A stretch of DNA of 64,000 nucleotides from Amborella trichopoda (GCF_000471905.2 NW_006497610.1:2387020-2451019), one strand, 5' to 3'. Shown: positions 45,701 to 58,371, counted from the first letter of the stretch. Program-made: numbers and translations. Notes: generated by a model from the sequence alone, not told the origin.

Positions 45701-48700
45701 AGATATAGTCAGCTCCAACATAATATTTTCTTTGCACATCTTATCAGCCTGGAACATCAAGTTCCTCAAAGCCGAGACTGCATTTACTCTGAGCTCTGAA
45801 ACCATCGAACTGGACAGCTTAACAAGTTGCTTAACACCTCCACATTCAAAGACAATTGATTTGTGAGTGGTAAAATGAACTAAAATGTTGCTAGTGGCAC
45901 CAAGAGCTGCAACCTGAAAGTAAAATTTTACTTAGATGGACCAGCTCACAGTCAAGTCCCTAAGAGACGGGATGCATTACTAGTTCCAACAAATGATGAT
46001 CAAGATGTGGTTGTAGCTAATAAAAAGAGCCAGTTTACATCTTCCAACTCATTCAAATTAAGCTTTAGTTGGAACTTCAGGTTAAAAATACCATTAAATT
46101 ATGTGAACCAACTATAAATGAAAGAATTCAGAATCAACATACATAGAAGGTTAAAATACAAATACATATACCAGACTCTGCCAATTCAATATGACATTTG
46201 AGAGCAAGTCAACTACAAGACAAAGCTTAGGAAGAGCATACACATTTAGTTTTCATTCAATAATGTCTATGATATTTAGTTAAAATATAAAAATATGCTA
46301 AAAGATCACAGAACTATGATGTCTACATAATTATGATGTGTACATAAGATAGCTCACTAACCCCACTCATATTGGCATATTCAAATCAATAGGTGGTAGT
46401 TTATTAAATAAACAAATAAACAACCCAAAATTCTGAGCAAATACGAGTGAGTGCGACAACATGATGCAGAGGAATGAGTGATTTAAAACAAAAAAGTAAA
46501 CAAATACAAAACGATAGGAGATTAAGAGAATATACCCTCTCTCTAGATCTGTGAGGGAACCACCCAAAAGGTTGAGAGGTTTGGCCCTCTCTCTAGGACT
46601 GCAAGGGAAACGCCCAAATTCAGTGTCTCTTCACAAGCACTACAAGAAAACAACATTGCTTCTTCTGTTTGTCCCTTTCTTTAAAATAATTCATATATTT
46701 TGTAATTTACAAAGAAAATTCCTAAAAATCTCAAAAAAAAATAAAGGACATAATTGTCCTCAGAATCTCTACAACATGAAATGACTTAAATAAACCCAAA
46801 AACTATAAAATTAAAGATCAAACTAATCTTATTCGTTCCTAAGAAAACAAGCCCTAATCTGATGGAGGGAAAAATTATACTTATTTTTAATTTCTATTCC
46901 ATTTTAAAGGATGTATATTTTAATTTTAGTTTTAGGGTTTAATTATAGGGTTTTTTAGTTTCTAGGAATTCTAGGGGCTTTTTAGATATTTTAATTAAAG
47001 TTAGGTAGTTTAGTTTCAAGTTTTACTTAAATTAGGACCTTTTGGTCAATAGTTAGTTGTATGAACAAATATTGCCCAAAACGATAATTTTTCAATATAA
47101 ATAAGGGCATAGATGGGCTGGAGAGTCATTCATGTATTCCTCTTTAAGAAATAAAAGACTTTGTCTTATAAAAGAAGCCTAAGGCTTGAGACCTAGGTGA
47201 AAGAATGCATTAGAGTTTCTCTAAAATTGCTTGTGTTTGGCTTGTTTCTTATTAATTTTATTGTTCCCTCAATTTCTCCAACATCAAGTGGTATCAGAGC
47301 CCGCGATCTACACGCAGTCGCTGTAGCAAGTACAACATGTACTGTAGCAAGTACGGAAGTTACTTTAGCACCACTCGTTTTGGTGAGCTAGGTCAACAAC
47401 AAAGAGGGGAAGTCATAGTGGGGTCTAGGATTTACTGATTTTGGCCAAAGTTGCGTCAAAACAACCTGAATTTTGCTAATTTCAGCAGTTTTTTGTTGAT
47501 TATTTACCTAGGGTTTGTGATTTCGCAAACCCATGGCAGCGAAAAGGGACCATAGAAAGGGGATTTTCGTAGATATACTCCATGATCCTATCGATGACAA
47601 AAATGAGGAACTTGAAAGTACAACAGCTAGCATAGCAGTTCGCGAGCCTCCACGATGGGCAAGACGGTGATCTTTCAGCCCAAGAGGGTCTCGAGTACAA
47701 GCCTTTTCATTTTCGCGCTCCACATGTGGAGTCGGGTGATGAGGATAATGACAAAAGACCTAGATGTGATGAACATCACTCTATGGTTTTCGATTTGAAG
47801 GATGATATTTTTTGTTTTGACATAGACTACATGGAAAGTCAACAAGTTGTTGATTGGAATTCATCACCAATCTTCAACATATACTCAGATGAAGAACAAG
47901 ATTTCTTAGGAGATCCGATCTATGATAAGGTTCAAGATAATGGTGACGATCTTTTGGAAGAGGGGGAAGAATATGGATAGAAAGCAGCAGGAGGACTGAT
48001 CAAAATCATGCCCTTTGAATATCTCATCAATATTTAAGAGCTGGGGCGTTCAACAAATTTAGGGCATGGGAATCAAAGTAGTGTAGTGAAAATGTGGTCG
48101 TCTAAACCGCAAATTATGGCCCTGATGTATCTTACATGATTTCCAATGAGAGTTCAGGAATAACTACCTGAATTAGATAAATTTGCATGGATTCCTCAAT
48201 ATGCATATCAAGACTCATTTCTTGAGGAATTTTTTTTGACTTGAATAATATTTGAGCCAACGAAGAAAAAGAAGGTTAAAGAATGTGGTTTTGATGTTGA
48301 ATTCATCTTAGAATACTTCAAAACTCGAGGACGAGTTTTCTCCAACAAGGGGAGAACGATGGAGGGAAAAAATATACTTATTTTTAATTTCTATTCCATT
48401 TTAAATGATTTATATTTTGATTTTAGTTTTAGGGTTTAATTCTAGGGTTTTTTAGTTTCTAGGAATTCTATGGACTTTTTAGACAAAAGTTAGTTTTATG
48501 GATAAATATTGTCCAAAACAATAATTTTTCAATATAAATAATGGCATGGATGGGCTGGAGAGTCATTCATGTATTCCTCTTTAAGGAAAAAAAGATTGTC
48601 TTGTAAAAGAAGCCTAAGGCTTGAGTCCTAAGTGAAAGAATGCCTTAGGGCCTAAGGCTTGAGTCCTAGGTGGAAGAATGCCTTAGGGTTTCTCCAAAAT

Positions 48701-51700
48701 TGCTTGTGTTTGGCTTGGTTTTTTGTTAATTTTATTGTTCCCTCAATTTCTTCTACATTATAATCACATCAAAAAATAAAACCTAACCACTATCCAGGGG
48801 TTGGGAGAAGCTCATCCTCAACCCTGAGGAACTTTCACGTTCTTCTTTATTTCAATCTAGAAATTTTCACCTTTTCCGCAAAGAACTCACGATGTTTAAG
48901 CTTGATCCACAAAGTTGTGTTATAACCATGAAAACATGTAAATTCGGTGATCAATCTTGATGCCATGATTTCTTGAATGCTCAACAACTTCCTTTTCATG
49001 AAATACAACAAGATCAACTACTAGATTTTGTCATGATGTTTAATTCATGTTTGGATTTGAGGTTAGATAATCCACATCTCCATGACATTCTTCTTCCATG
49101 TGCCGCTTTAATAAGTCAATTATTTCTTGCATGCCTTCTCATAATTTCTTAGAAAACTTCTCAAATATTAGATCCACATGTGCATGATTGGATAAATCTT
49201 GTCTACGTTTATAGGATGTAGATTTGGTGACATCATGTTGTAGATCTCTTGAGGCTCTAATAACAAATTGATGAAAGAGAGAGAGGAAAAAAGTAAAAAA
49301 AATAAAATGAATATAGGAATGCAATAATATATGTTCTCCCTGGGTTTGCAAGAAAAATCCACCAAGAAACTCAAGGTCTTTTAAAAATCAATATTTTTCC
49401 ATTCCTCTTCTTTCTTCACAAGAGAAAACATAACTATTAAAAAATCCTAAAAATCTCTAAAACAATACAGTAATTGGCCTTTAGAACCTCTACAATGTTA
49501 ATGGCCTGTTTGAATCCTTGGAGATCCCTTTCCAAGAATTGCATATCCAGGACATGACCCAAAAAATTGTGTTTGGCACTCCTTTGGTCCCCCTATTCTA
49601 TCCTAACCCACAAAGGGAATCATATCCAGGATGTGCCGATATTGGCCCTACTGAAAAAGGAAAAAAAAAGCTGGAATTTGCATATCCAGGATATGTCACA
49701 TCACGGAGATTATCAATCAGCAAGCTAAGGGGTCTATTTGCCCCTCTCCTCTCCTCCTTTATTACTCCCCATAAACTCTCCTTCATTCGGAGAGAGAGGT
49801 CACGGTCAGAGAGAAAAGTCACAATTAGAGATTAGCATTGGAGAAATGGCACGGTTAGATAAAGTGGGATTAGTGAGAAAAAAAAGCACAGTTGGAGGAA
49901 GGAGTTAGAGAGAGACGGCACAGTTAGAGAGAGAAGTAAAAGAAAGACGGGGTACAGTTAGAGAGACAAAGGGCATAGCTAAACAGAGTGGAATTGGAGA
50001 TACGCAAGGCATGATTAGAGAGATAAAGAGCATAATTTGAGAGACAGGAGTTATAGAGAGGAGCACGGTTAGAGAGAGAGGTCTAGAGGAAGATGATCTA
50101 TAGAGAGGGAACACAGACTCTGGAGTTAGAGAGAAAAGGCGTGGTTAGAAAGATAAAGCAGTTAAAGAGAGAAAGGGCATGGTTAACATTGAAAAAAGTG
50201 TGACCCCAAAAACCGATTTGCCAAGCCTAGTTTCCACCTAGATGATCTCTTTTACCCAATATATCCAAAGATATGTATCTCCTGGAAGATACATATCCAA
50301 GATATGAATCAAATCTAGGATAGAGATTTCCAAAGAGCCATAAAGGGCCATAAATTGCATAAATACTCATAAAATTTACAAAATTCAAATAGCAAACTAA
50401 CCGCACTAATTCTTAACAAAACAAACCCTAACCACAAATAAAAAAAGAAGAAGAAGGGAAAACACTAGCTACATCATAAAGCCTGTTATAAACTACTCCC
50501 ATATATGATGGCATTCGACCTTCACATGCTCGATAAATATGTAAAAACACCTTACGACTGTAAAGCAATCTCGATGGAACTACTATTTGCTTAGGAACCA
50601 AAAAGAAAATTACATGGAACTCTTGTTTTGAGCACACATAAGTGCAGGAAGATGAGAGAATAACCCAGGTATATGAGTCAAAGGCAGATGATCTCAATGC
50701 ATGCAGAAGACATATATTTGACACTCTTCAGCGTTATGCCACAGAGAAGACTCGATGAGACAACAACACAATTTCAAAAGTCTTTAGAAAATTCTCAGAA
50801 ACTTAATTGTCATTTGTGAGACACGATCATTGAGTTCTGACGTTATTGTATATTAGAGAGAAACGTTAGAGACATATTTCTCCTCAAACGAGAACATGCG
50901 ACTTTGATTTCACAATAAAGTTAAATCACAAAATTATAGAAACAAAAAAAAAATGACAATCCAATACACCAGGAATCTTTACCAACATATGAGAATTCAA
51001 TACTTTCATGGGATCAGAGGACATAGATGTAAGAGACAGCATACCTGTACTTCAATAGATGGATCATCAAAGAGATGAATGAGAGGGATAACAATGCTTT
51101 TATCTGTAAGACCATCACTCAAGTTCTGAATAAAGAGAAAATAAGAATTTCATTATTAGAAAGTCAAAAACCCATAATTTCAAACAACATAAACAAACCA
51201 TGAGATCTAATATCAACCTTGACAGAACGGGATATGTTTCTGATGCAGATACAAGCTGCAATACGCACTCCAACAGACTCATGGTTAAGCATTTCAGCTA
51301 CCAAGGGCAATCCCTATAAAAAGAACTGAAATCAGAACTATACACATATATGAAATCATGGATACTCACAGTGGCCCCAAACTTCCGATAGAAAGATCAT
51401 AATCAACCAATGTGCTCAGGATCACCATAAAGACAGATAGTGACTCCTTAGTCCATAATAGTGGACAAGATCGAAATTACAATCTCATGAAAAGCAAAAA
51501 GAAAACACGCTATACAGTGCATGTTACATAAGCAAAGGACAATCAATTCGACTTTTGAAGACATTAGCGACTATTCCTTCCAAAATCATCCCAAATTTCT
51601 GACACCCATTTAAGTATACATAGTTGACACAAGCACCACAAATCTATACTCCTAGAGGGTCTTCCCTCTGTAATCCCTTGTTAGCAATCTTTACTCATTA

Positions 51701-54700
51701 TACTAAAAACCTACCTAATGTTACTGCCTCCCTCCAAAAGACTTCTTTTGTGGAATAAATACCTCCCATAGACTTCTTTCAGGACAAGAACTACAAATCA
51801 CTGGTGTTTCTCCAATATACTTAAAAATGGATACTTCCCTCTCATCTAAGAAAAATTACTTGAAGCTGGATAACCCCAAATAGCTTTAAACGTAAGCTAT
51901 GTATATTTCTATTCACATAAAAATATTGAAAGGGCTCCAATATTTACCATGATAATGATTCCTCATTATTGACCATAACTTTGCCCCTCCTTTCCTCCCA
52001 CTCTTGTACTTCAAATGCCTCTGATATAGGATTTTAGTTCTATAGTTTTTCTGTTATTTTAAACAATATACATTCTGCCAACTCTTCTTCAGTGTTCTTA
52101 ATAAGTTTAATTAGGTAGAAGTACATCAACAGCATGTACATTTGTTGCCCATTAGTCGCAAAGCAAAGATGTAGATCAGTAAAGTGTTAATCATACAAAA
52201 GATAATTAAATGCCGTGTGATTCTCCAATGATCAAAACAGCAGAGTAGGCCACAGGAAGGAAATCACTCCCTCATGAGTCCACACACCTGCAATGACAGG
52301 AACAGACGCCGATTATCCTCCAAATTTGAGCATAGCTCAGCCAAAGCATGTAATATTCCTGCGAGAGGTTTGGCTTGTATTGAACCTTTATGCAAGAACT
52401 TGCAAAGCTTTTCAACAGCATTGACAGAACAAGCAAGTTTCTGCACCTCTTCACTCTTTTCTATAAGATCACCCAATGCTCTAGGAGCTTCATCACCAGC
52501 ACGGCCAGGCTCTTCGACAAGCTCAACTAATATCCTCACCAAATCAGCCTTACTTTCTATGTCTTGCAATTGGCTAGGACAAGCCCGACCTAAAGCTATC
52601 AATAAAGAGCAAGCAAGCAATCTCGTGCGAGGAGATCTGTCCTTTGTTAACCCATTTACAGAACTCAAGACTTTTCCATTGTGAAGACCCACAAATTTTG
52701 AGACAACTTCCCTATTGTTCTTGACAACAGATGCCAGTGAATCTAAGCTAGCATCCCTTTGATTTGAAGAGCCTTCAAGCAGAAGAGCAAGTTTATCTAA
52801 AACCCCAGAACCACATAATGCTTTTTGCTCCTCAGTAGTTTCACACGAGTGCATAATGATACTAGCAGCAAGTTCTGTTACAGTCTCATTCTCGCTATTA
52901 AGAAGTGAGAAGAGAAAATCCATCTCTTTATCCTCTAGAATGTTGTACTTGGGGGTTAGTTTTGATTGAAAAATCATTCTTAGAGATCGTGCACCAGCCT
53001 CCACAACCTGGAAAACAAACAGAACCATATCCAAATGAGAAATTTAAGCATGCAATGATCTAACAGGTCGAAAACTACAAAAGAGCTTTACTTTTAGAGG
53101 AATAATATGATCATGCAACCTTAATCTTACAAAAGATATGATCCTGATAATGCTGAGGTTTAGAAAGTATACAGAATATTAAAGTGACATTAAATGTGGC
53201 CAACAAGTGACTGCTAATTTTGGAGGACTCTCTTTGTAAAAATGGAAGCCACCAATATCGAACATGATAAAGGAAAAGTACTCATCTATGGCATTCAAAA
53301 TTTGAAAAACATATATGGCATTCAAAATTTTCTGACATGATGCGTGCTGATTATTGCAGCAGCCAAGTATGAGATTCATGGTACTCTGACTGTGATAGCG
53401 TAATTTCCATGTGAAATAGGATTTTAAAAAAACTGGATATAACATTGATGCCAAAATAATAAAGAAAGACTGTACAGTTACTTCTTAGAAGCAGGACCGA
53501 AGATCACACGACAAGCAGGATTCATGATAATCAACTCTGATCAGTTAACGTAATAGAGCTCTAAAATACATGACTTTCTGGCAATATCATTTTAATTTTT
53601 TAAATATGAAAGGATAGTAGACTTGGGGCCTTTTGTCCAGTAGGAAGAAACCTACATTTTGGCGAATCAGCATTCAATCCCCATATGCTTGTTCCTCAAA
53701 GCAAGCCAAGCTAACCTATTATTTTCTACAATACCAGAGGCTTGTCTCCCAGCATGCTTCCCAATAGCATTCAAACCCTAGAAGATAGAAAAATGATCTT
53801 GGCTACTCAGTGAATACACTATTGACTAGCTTTGGAGGCAGATAGTCCTAGGGCAGGTTGCCAAGAAGCAACTATGGGCAGGACCAGGAGGTTGGGAAGT
53901 GTGGATCAAAGTAGGTCTTCAAGGGTTGAAGTGATGGAGGGGCATCTGTTTCATTGGGGCAAACCATTGTATGGAGTTTACGTTTAATGATGGGGATGGG
54001 AGACAATTTTCCTCTTTTTTTTCTTTAAAAAAAAAAACAGTATGGTACTAGAGTTAGGCTCGGTATGCCTGGAGAGAGATTCACTCACGACCCATTTTTT
54101 AGAGCATTGCATCTATTGGATTATTTAAGAGAAGCAAGGTAGGTTTGAATGGTGTTTGAAGTCATCACGACTGAAGAGCCTTAGGGATCATAAAGCAAAG
54201 TTTTCGTGTCGAAATTCTGGGGTCAGATCACTAATTTCCCTTTTCTTTTCTTTTTTCTTTTTTTGATTGGTAACCACTAAATTTCATTTGATTAACCCCA
54301 TCAGATGAGAAATTTGTTGAAAAAAGACAAACAAGCAGTGGTTGTTGGCTGGCTTGATCAATCATGCACACATACACAGAAATTTGGGGTGATTTTATTC
54401 CAAACATCCTCGCCTCAATGGGCTTCACATACTCTTAAATTTTATCTCTACACTCTCTCTAGAACTCTATGGCTTGATGACCTCCCTCTCTCTCTCTCTA
54501 TCTCTTAACACCAATTTCTAACTCTCTCTCTTTAACTTTCTCTCATACCTTCACACCTCCAGTGCCTCACATACCCCATCTATTTATAAACTTAAATGCC
54601 TAGGCCATAACTTGTTCTATAAGTACTTACCATAAGAGCTAAAAATGACATGGACTCTTTTAGATTTTATAAAAACCCATTATAAGGTAATTCCAAAAAT

Positions 54701-57102
54701 AAAGTACTTTCCCATTATCGCCAACTCTGTATCTCTCACCATCCTCCTTATTTTGGCTATGTAATATTTAAAAAAACTAACCCGGAATCACATCCAGAGT
54801 CGCAGTCGTCAGTTTCCTAGCAGCAGTATACTCTGTGTGTTAAAATTCCTTGGAATTGACCATCATTGGTGATCCATTGCAATGGTGTCACCAGGGAGGT
54901 TCCAACTTCTTTCTGGACATCTTTTTTGTGAGTAGCATGATGCCTACCTCTGGAAACCAAATCCAATTTTGTTCTATTTCAGCTCTTTTTCTTTTTTCTG
55001 GAGAAATGTTACAGCATTTTCACTTAAGGGAAAGATCATTTAGAATCTCTACAGATTTGCAATTTTCTTGTGTATCGAGAGAAACACAATTTAAAATTGT
55101 ACCATCTATTGGGAAATCACCATGGAATAACTCCACGATAAAACATGATCAATTTGGTATTTTCATAAGAAGAAAGCTCGAGGCCGCTTATCCCTCGCCA
55201 GAAGCACCCCAATAACCTCCCATCCTGGGCTATCAATGACAATTCTTCAAAAACTCAGGCCCTTACACAATATGAGGTTATTTATTGATGGAGTTTATTA
55301 AAAAGGAAATGTATACAATATGACCATTTACTTTTGGTATAAGGAGGTCACAATCATCATTTATTGTTATATGTGAAATCAAGTGGTTGGGGATCTGTCA
55401 TCGACTGAACACAAAGTCCAAAATAGAAGTTTTTGAATTGTGAAACACTTTAACTTATCGGATTTGACATCCAATGGCTAATAGTTATTGTGGCCTTCTT
55501 GTACTAAAAGTGGATGGTCTTATAGTATACAATCAATGTCTGCAAGAAAGAAAGGACAAATCCATTTAGTACCGTTCAAGCCCATAGCTTTTGTCCATGG
55601 CCTCTCATAAACACTTCATTGGAAATACACGTTCATAAGTATGTAAAATCTACCTTCTGCTAGGATTTTAAATTTTTGAGGCCTCATACCTAGAGAGAGA
55701 GAAGCCCTAGCAAAAATAGGTTTATGCACCAAGTACAATTGCAGAGCACGGAATTCTATACTAGAAGGCTAAAGAAGATTTGTGTAATCTTTAGCAGATT
55801 GATCAAGAATAATTTTGTTTACTTAAAAAGGGCAACGAATGTTGTGCATAATCTGGTAGTAGGAATCAAAGCCGTATCCTTGCAAACTTAAATTTTCAGC
55901 AGAGTGATCAAGCAAAATTACATGGTGAAAATGCTAGCATTTGTAATAATTTCTCCAGTTTCTTTTTTTAACAATCCACACTCCATTGGCAGGTTTAAGC
56001 ATGATTCACAGGTAATATATTTCGAACATGCCACAATCAAGGCCAAATATCGTGGGCATATTTTCCCGTCAGTTTCCCTATAAGGGATTTTTGCATATTT
56101 GATTTTCTGCTTATATGAAATTAACCGCTTCCATAACTATATATACATAAATGAGAATATAATTTATTTTTTTTGGTGATCACTAAATCTAAAAACAAAT
56201 TTGAGGCAGAAACTATTTCCTATATGCACGACAACACTAATATGAGTGTGTAAACACATAATTTACGAGCAGCTAATTACAAAAAGAGGTGAAGTTTTAC
56301 TTAATTTTACAACCAAATCAAACCAAGTTCCAAGTAATACAAAAAGTCCAATAAATTTCACAAAAAAGAACAATATATACAATTGAAATTTAACAAAAGG
56401 GTACAGCAGAAGAAAGGAGAAAAAAATCCAAATACCGTCCAACTAATGAATCAAGAAAACTGGCAATTGCCATTTAATTTCTCCAAAATACTGAACCGGA
56501 TTCTAAACCACCAAAAACCAGTCAATTTCACAAAGAGCAACAATGACAACGGGAAAAACTTAACCATCAAAACCACAAAAGAGAGAAGCAAATATCCTCC
56601 AAAAGAAAAGCCTCATGCAATTCAACCAATTACCAATCGAGTAGCTAAAATTTTGCAAAACGATATTAGCAAATACCACGACTCACAAAAAAAAAAGAAA
56701 AAAAGGCAGAGAAAACCACAATTCACAATACAACCACACGAACTCTAGATAAATTGAAAACCTGAAGACACGGTTTACCTTCTCATCAGGATTTGCAAGA
56801 GTAGAGAAAAGATAAGGAAGAGCACCACTCTTCACTATAGCCTCGACCCCTGCATCTAGACCACAACCAAAGCTACCTAGGGTTGCAATAGCCTGAACTA
56901 GAACCACAGACTCAGAGCCACTTTCAAGCATCTCACTCACCAATGGAACTGCACCTAATTTCACATAACGCAGCTTCTTAGTCCTGTTTCCTATAATCTG
57001 GTTCTTCAAATCTCTCAAAGCCTTAAGCCTCGTTCCTGGATCCTTCGAGCTCAGACCCTCCACCAAATTTTCCGGCCTCTTACAGGCCGCACTTGAAGGC
57101 AT
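42576..57102 (-). CDS. ARMC8: ARMC8/GID5 homologue, CTLH/GID E3 ligase subunit, eight exons
   Basis: Exons in order: 57102-56779, 53007-52288, 51313-51218, 51125-51045, 45913-45679, 45575-45415, 43031-42747 and 42623-42576. All junctions are GT..AG, all phases agree, and the product is 649 aa, close to the family length (about 650-675). It is an armadillo/HEAT solenoid throughout. Marks include KALRDLKNQIIGNRTKKL (27-44), GAVPLVSEMLES (50-61), VVEAGARSLRMIFQSKLTPKY (from 109), SNQRDASLDSLA, TKDRSPRTRLLACSLLIALG, AACICIRNISRSVK, DPEPFVQEHALVLLRNLVNG and VNDPCLDVK (626-634). ARMC8 (yeast Gid5/Vid28) docks the substrate receptor Gid4 to the CTLH ubiquitin-ligase scaffold; that role is inferred here. 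The last exon encodes only FRAKMAMDQLMASGN and follows a 123-bp intron dominated by (CT)n. No break was seen. Introns 1, 4 and 6 hold most of the repeats. Confidence 0.93.
42668..42740. repeat. (GA)n microsatellite within ARMC8 intron 7
   Basis: Interrupted GA repeats on the plus strand, CT on the coding strand, fill more than half of the 123-bp intron 42624-42746. They begin 6 bp from its 5' splice site. Confidence 0.95.
43261..43805. repeat. 279-bp tandem duplication in ARMC8 intron 6
   Basis: Unit 1 starts CTGCTTCCCTTTTTGCGATT at 43261; unit 2 starts CTGCGTCCCTTTTTGCAATT at 43540. Both contain GAATTGCCAATGTTGCCAG and AGAAGCATGGCAGATTCTTT. They are moderately diverged. Confidence 0.85.
43806..44012. 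repeat. Alternating purine-pyrimidine CA/CG tract, about 200 bp
   Basis: A continuous mixture of CACG, CACA, GCGC and CGCA steps with few interruptions, directly after the tandem duplication. Long open frames in all directions here are low-complexity artefacts. It lies in ARMC8 intron 6. Confidence 0.92.
44342..44987 (-). repeat. hAT-like repeat X, minus strand, with internal insertion
   Basis: The right end TGCATTTTACAACAATG is the reverse of the X start at 12368. 44670-44810 is the reverse complement of 13260-13400. The sequence ATACCCATGCGCGTGGTCAC is present both at about 44349 and at about 44815, so about 440 bp is bracketed by a 29-bp direct repeat. Lies in ARMC8 intron 6. Confidence 0.5.
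46860..48760 (+). mobile_element. Small non-autonomous LTR element (gypsy-like), structurally intact
   Basis: The LTRs are 46860-47286 and 48357-48760, TG...CA-type, flanked by a perfect 5-bp duplication TAATC (46855-46859, 48761-48765). The primer site TGGTATCAGAGC lies at 47289-47300, and the polypurine side has AACTCGAGGACGAGTTTTCT then AACAAGGGGAGAA directly before the 3' LTR. The interior of 1.07 kb lacks gag-pol enzymes and has one short acidic reading frame (47726-47980). The LTRs differ by a few length changes, so it is of moderate age and younger than the element around it. Confidence 0.92.
49503..50339. mobile_element. DNA transposon, non-autonomous, GGCC-ended
   Basis: The left end GGCCTGTTTGAATCCTTGG and the right end, reversed, GGCTCTTTGGAAATCTCTATCC pair roughly. 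Subterminal motifs CATATCCAGGA(C/T)ATG (left) and ATACATATCCAAGATATG (right) are also inverted. The superfamily is uncertain (Harbinger- or hAT-like). The middle (about 49785-50175) is a degenerate minisatellite of TTAGAGAGAGA..GGCACGG units. Confidence 0.55.
50451..51044. other. 3' part of ARMC8 intron 4 nearest exon 4
   Basis: Intron sequence; no element recognised. Confidence 0.4.
51314..52287. other. ARMC8 intron 2
   Basis: 974 bp of AT-rich unique intron, no element recognised. Confidence 0.6.
53008..55317. other. ARMC8 intron 1, distal part
   Basis: The sequence contains a CT-rich stretch (54450-54540) and mixed degraded repeats from about 53620 on. A 121-codon open frame at 54850-55215 is not recognisable. 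Confidence 0.4.
55318..55520. repeat. Repeat family B (MITE-like)
   Basis: GGTATAAGGAGGTCACAAT, GAATTGTGAAACACTTTAAC and GGATTTGACATCCAATGGCT match family B at 25370 and 27555. Lies in ARMC8 intron 1. Confidence 0.5.
55521..56778. other. ARMC8 intron 1, proximal part
   Basis: A-rich on the plus strand; the 121-codon plus-strand frame at 56383-56748 is compositional. The 5' splice site (AAG|GTAAAC) is at 56778. Confidence 0.45.
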
Positions 57103-57477
57103 CTTACAGGCCGGAAGTGATTTCCCGGCGGACTTTCTGATTTTCCAGTGGCCGTTTCCGGAACAAATTTAGGGCTTCCCGGGCTTAATTTTTGGTAGAA
57201 AACTGCGATTTTACAGATTATTTACATGGTTTTCGGCCCGGCAAGGTTTAGCGGTTTCCAGGCGTTTCTAGGCTTTCCGGGACGGACAGAAGTGTGGTGA
57301 TGAATCGTCGAAGTTGTCGCTGTGTAATTCAGGCGGATTTTGATATCACTATCTTTGATTGAAAAATGACTTCATTGACCTCAATTGACGTAAATCAACG
57401 ACTGAAATAACCTTAACTTTTGAAGCAATGACAGAAATGGCCTCCGTTTTATTGAGTGTTTTAAAAGGAAAAAATGT
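57103..57477 (-). promoter_or_regulatory. 5' UTR and promoter region of ARMC8
   Basis: GC-richer, unique sequence directly upstream of the ATG at 57102, with a CGG/CCGG-rich stretch to about 57310. No clear TATA box. The space to the next repeat (57478) is only 375 bp, so the promoter is probably compact. Confidence 0.4.
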
Positions 57478-57805
57478 TTGTATATAAGAGCTAGGCGCCA
57501 AAGTCTAAACAATCAAATTAGAGCGTAGCTAAAAAATTTCACTAGAAGACGTTGCTTTTATGCTCAAATATCTTCAAATTAACCATCTCAACATCAAATA
57601 CATGAATCTGAAAAAAAAAATAGATTTTAAGTTTTTAAAAATAGATTTCAAGATTCCATGGATATGCTCGATCTACATTACTTTTTAAGCTTTAAATTTT
57701 ATAATTAGATATGAAAATATATTTTAAGGCTATCACAAAGATTTTCGATATTGAAACCACATTTCTCGATACTATTTAAAGGTATGTTTTACATTGATTG
57801 TTCGG
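57478..57805. repeat. MITE family A, next to the ARMC8 promoter
   Basis: The left end GTATATAAGAGCTAGGCGCC, then CTAAACAATCAAATTAGAGC, and the right end, ATGTTTTACATTGATTG, then TTCGGACCC, show the family pattern. The interior block TTTAAATTTTATAATTAGAT is conserved. Confidence 0.65.
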
Positions 57806-58371
57806 ACCCTCATCCTCATTTCCATGATATATTTTTTATTATTATTGTAGTCTTTTTCATTTTTGACATTATTTTATTAACCCATTCTCATCCAGGAAAA
57901 TTGGTCGTGATTCACCGATATGGTCGATTCACTCAGGCTATCTGGCTTTAAAACACTGGTATTCTTAGTAGTCAAATTAGCACTCGGTTCTTAGACAAAA
58001 TATTTGGATTATTCTTGTTTGTTTAATTTGGGGTGGAATACCAATGGAGTTTCTTTGTTTTTATTTTACAATCACACTTCAAGCATTATATTCAAATCAC
58101 GTTGTTGGAGGTGTGTCACGAAGTTGTCCGGAAAAATTTATTTTGTGTTTTGAGAGCGGTTAATTGCATGTTTTTTTACCACCATTTTAATAGCTAACAG
58201 CAAAAAGTGATTGTGGCATTTTTGTATAAAAGTTATTATAGACTATTTATATAAAAAGACAGTGAACTCTTTGTACAAAACAAAATTGATATTCGAAAAA
58301 AATGGCCAAGACTTTCCAAAAAAGGCCGGGTTGTAATCAATTTTGAAATATCATATTATTTATATTTTTTA
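57806..58371. other. Spacer, possible family B half-copy
   Basis: AGTGATTGTGGCATTTTTGTATA near 58207 resembles family B. Otherwise AT-rich and unidentified. Confidence 0.35.

Larger units (their letters stand above)
46535..50450 (-). mobile_element. Fossil LTR element (gypsy-like), host of two later insertions
   Basis: It is minus-oriented. LTR-like blocks at about 46560-46859 plus 48761-48790 and at about 49280-49502 plus 50340-50440 share CCTAAAAATCTC, AACCTCTACAA and ACAAACCCTAA-type stretches. A polypurine-side block reads TTGAGGATGAGCTTCTCCCA on the minus strand near 48810, and a degraded Met-tRNA primer site lies near 49255. The interior is about 0.5 kb, without pol. One LTR carries the element 46860-48760; the other carries a DNA transposon at 49503-50339. 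Old and broken. Lies in ARMC8 intron 4. Confidence 0.6.

Noticed and set aside
52274-52684. 136-codon plus-strand frame
   Set aside because: Antisense shadow of ARMC8 exon 2, which has clear homology on the minus strand.
54850-55215. 121-codon plus-strand frame
   Set aside because: No recognisable domain, inside ARMC8 intron 1, no supporting splice or promoter context.
56383-56748. 121-codon plus-strand frame
   Set aside because: An A-rich stretch antisense to ARMC8 intron 1 and the exon 1 border; the K/N/Q-rich translation is compositional.
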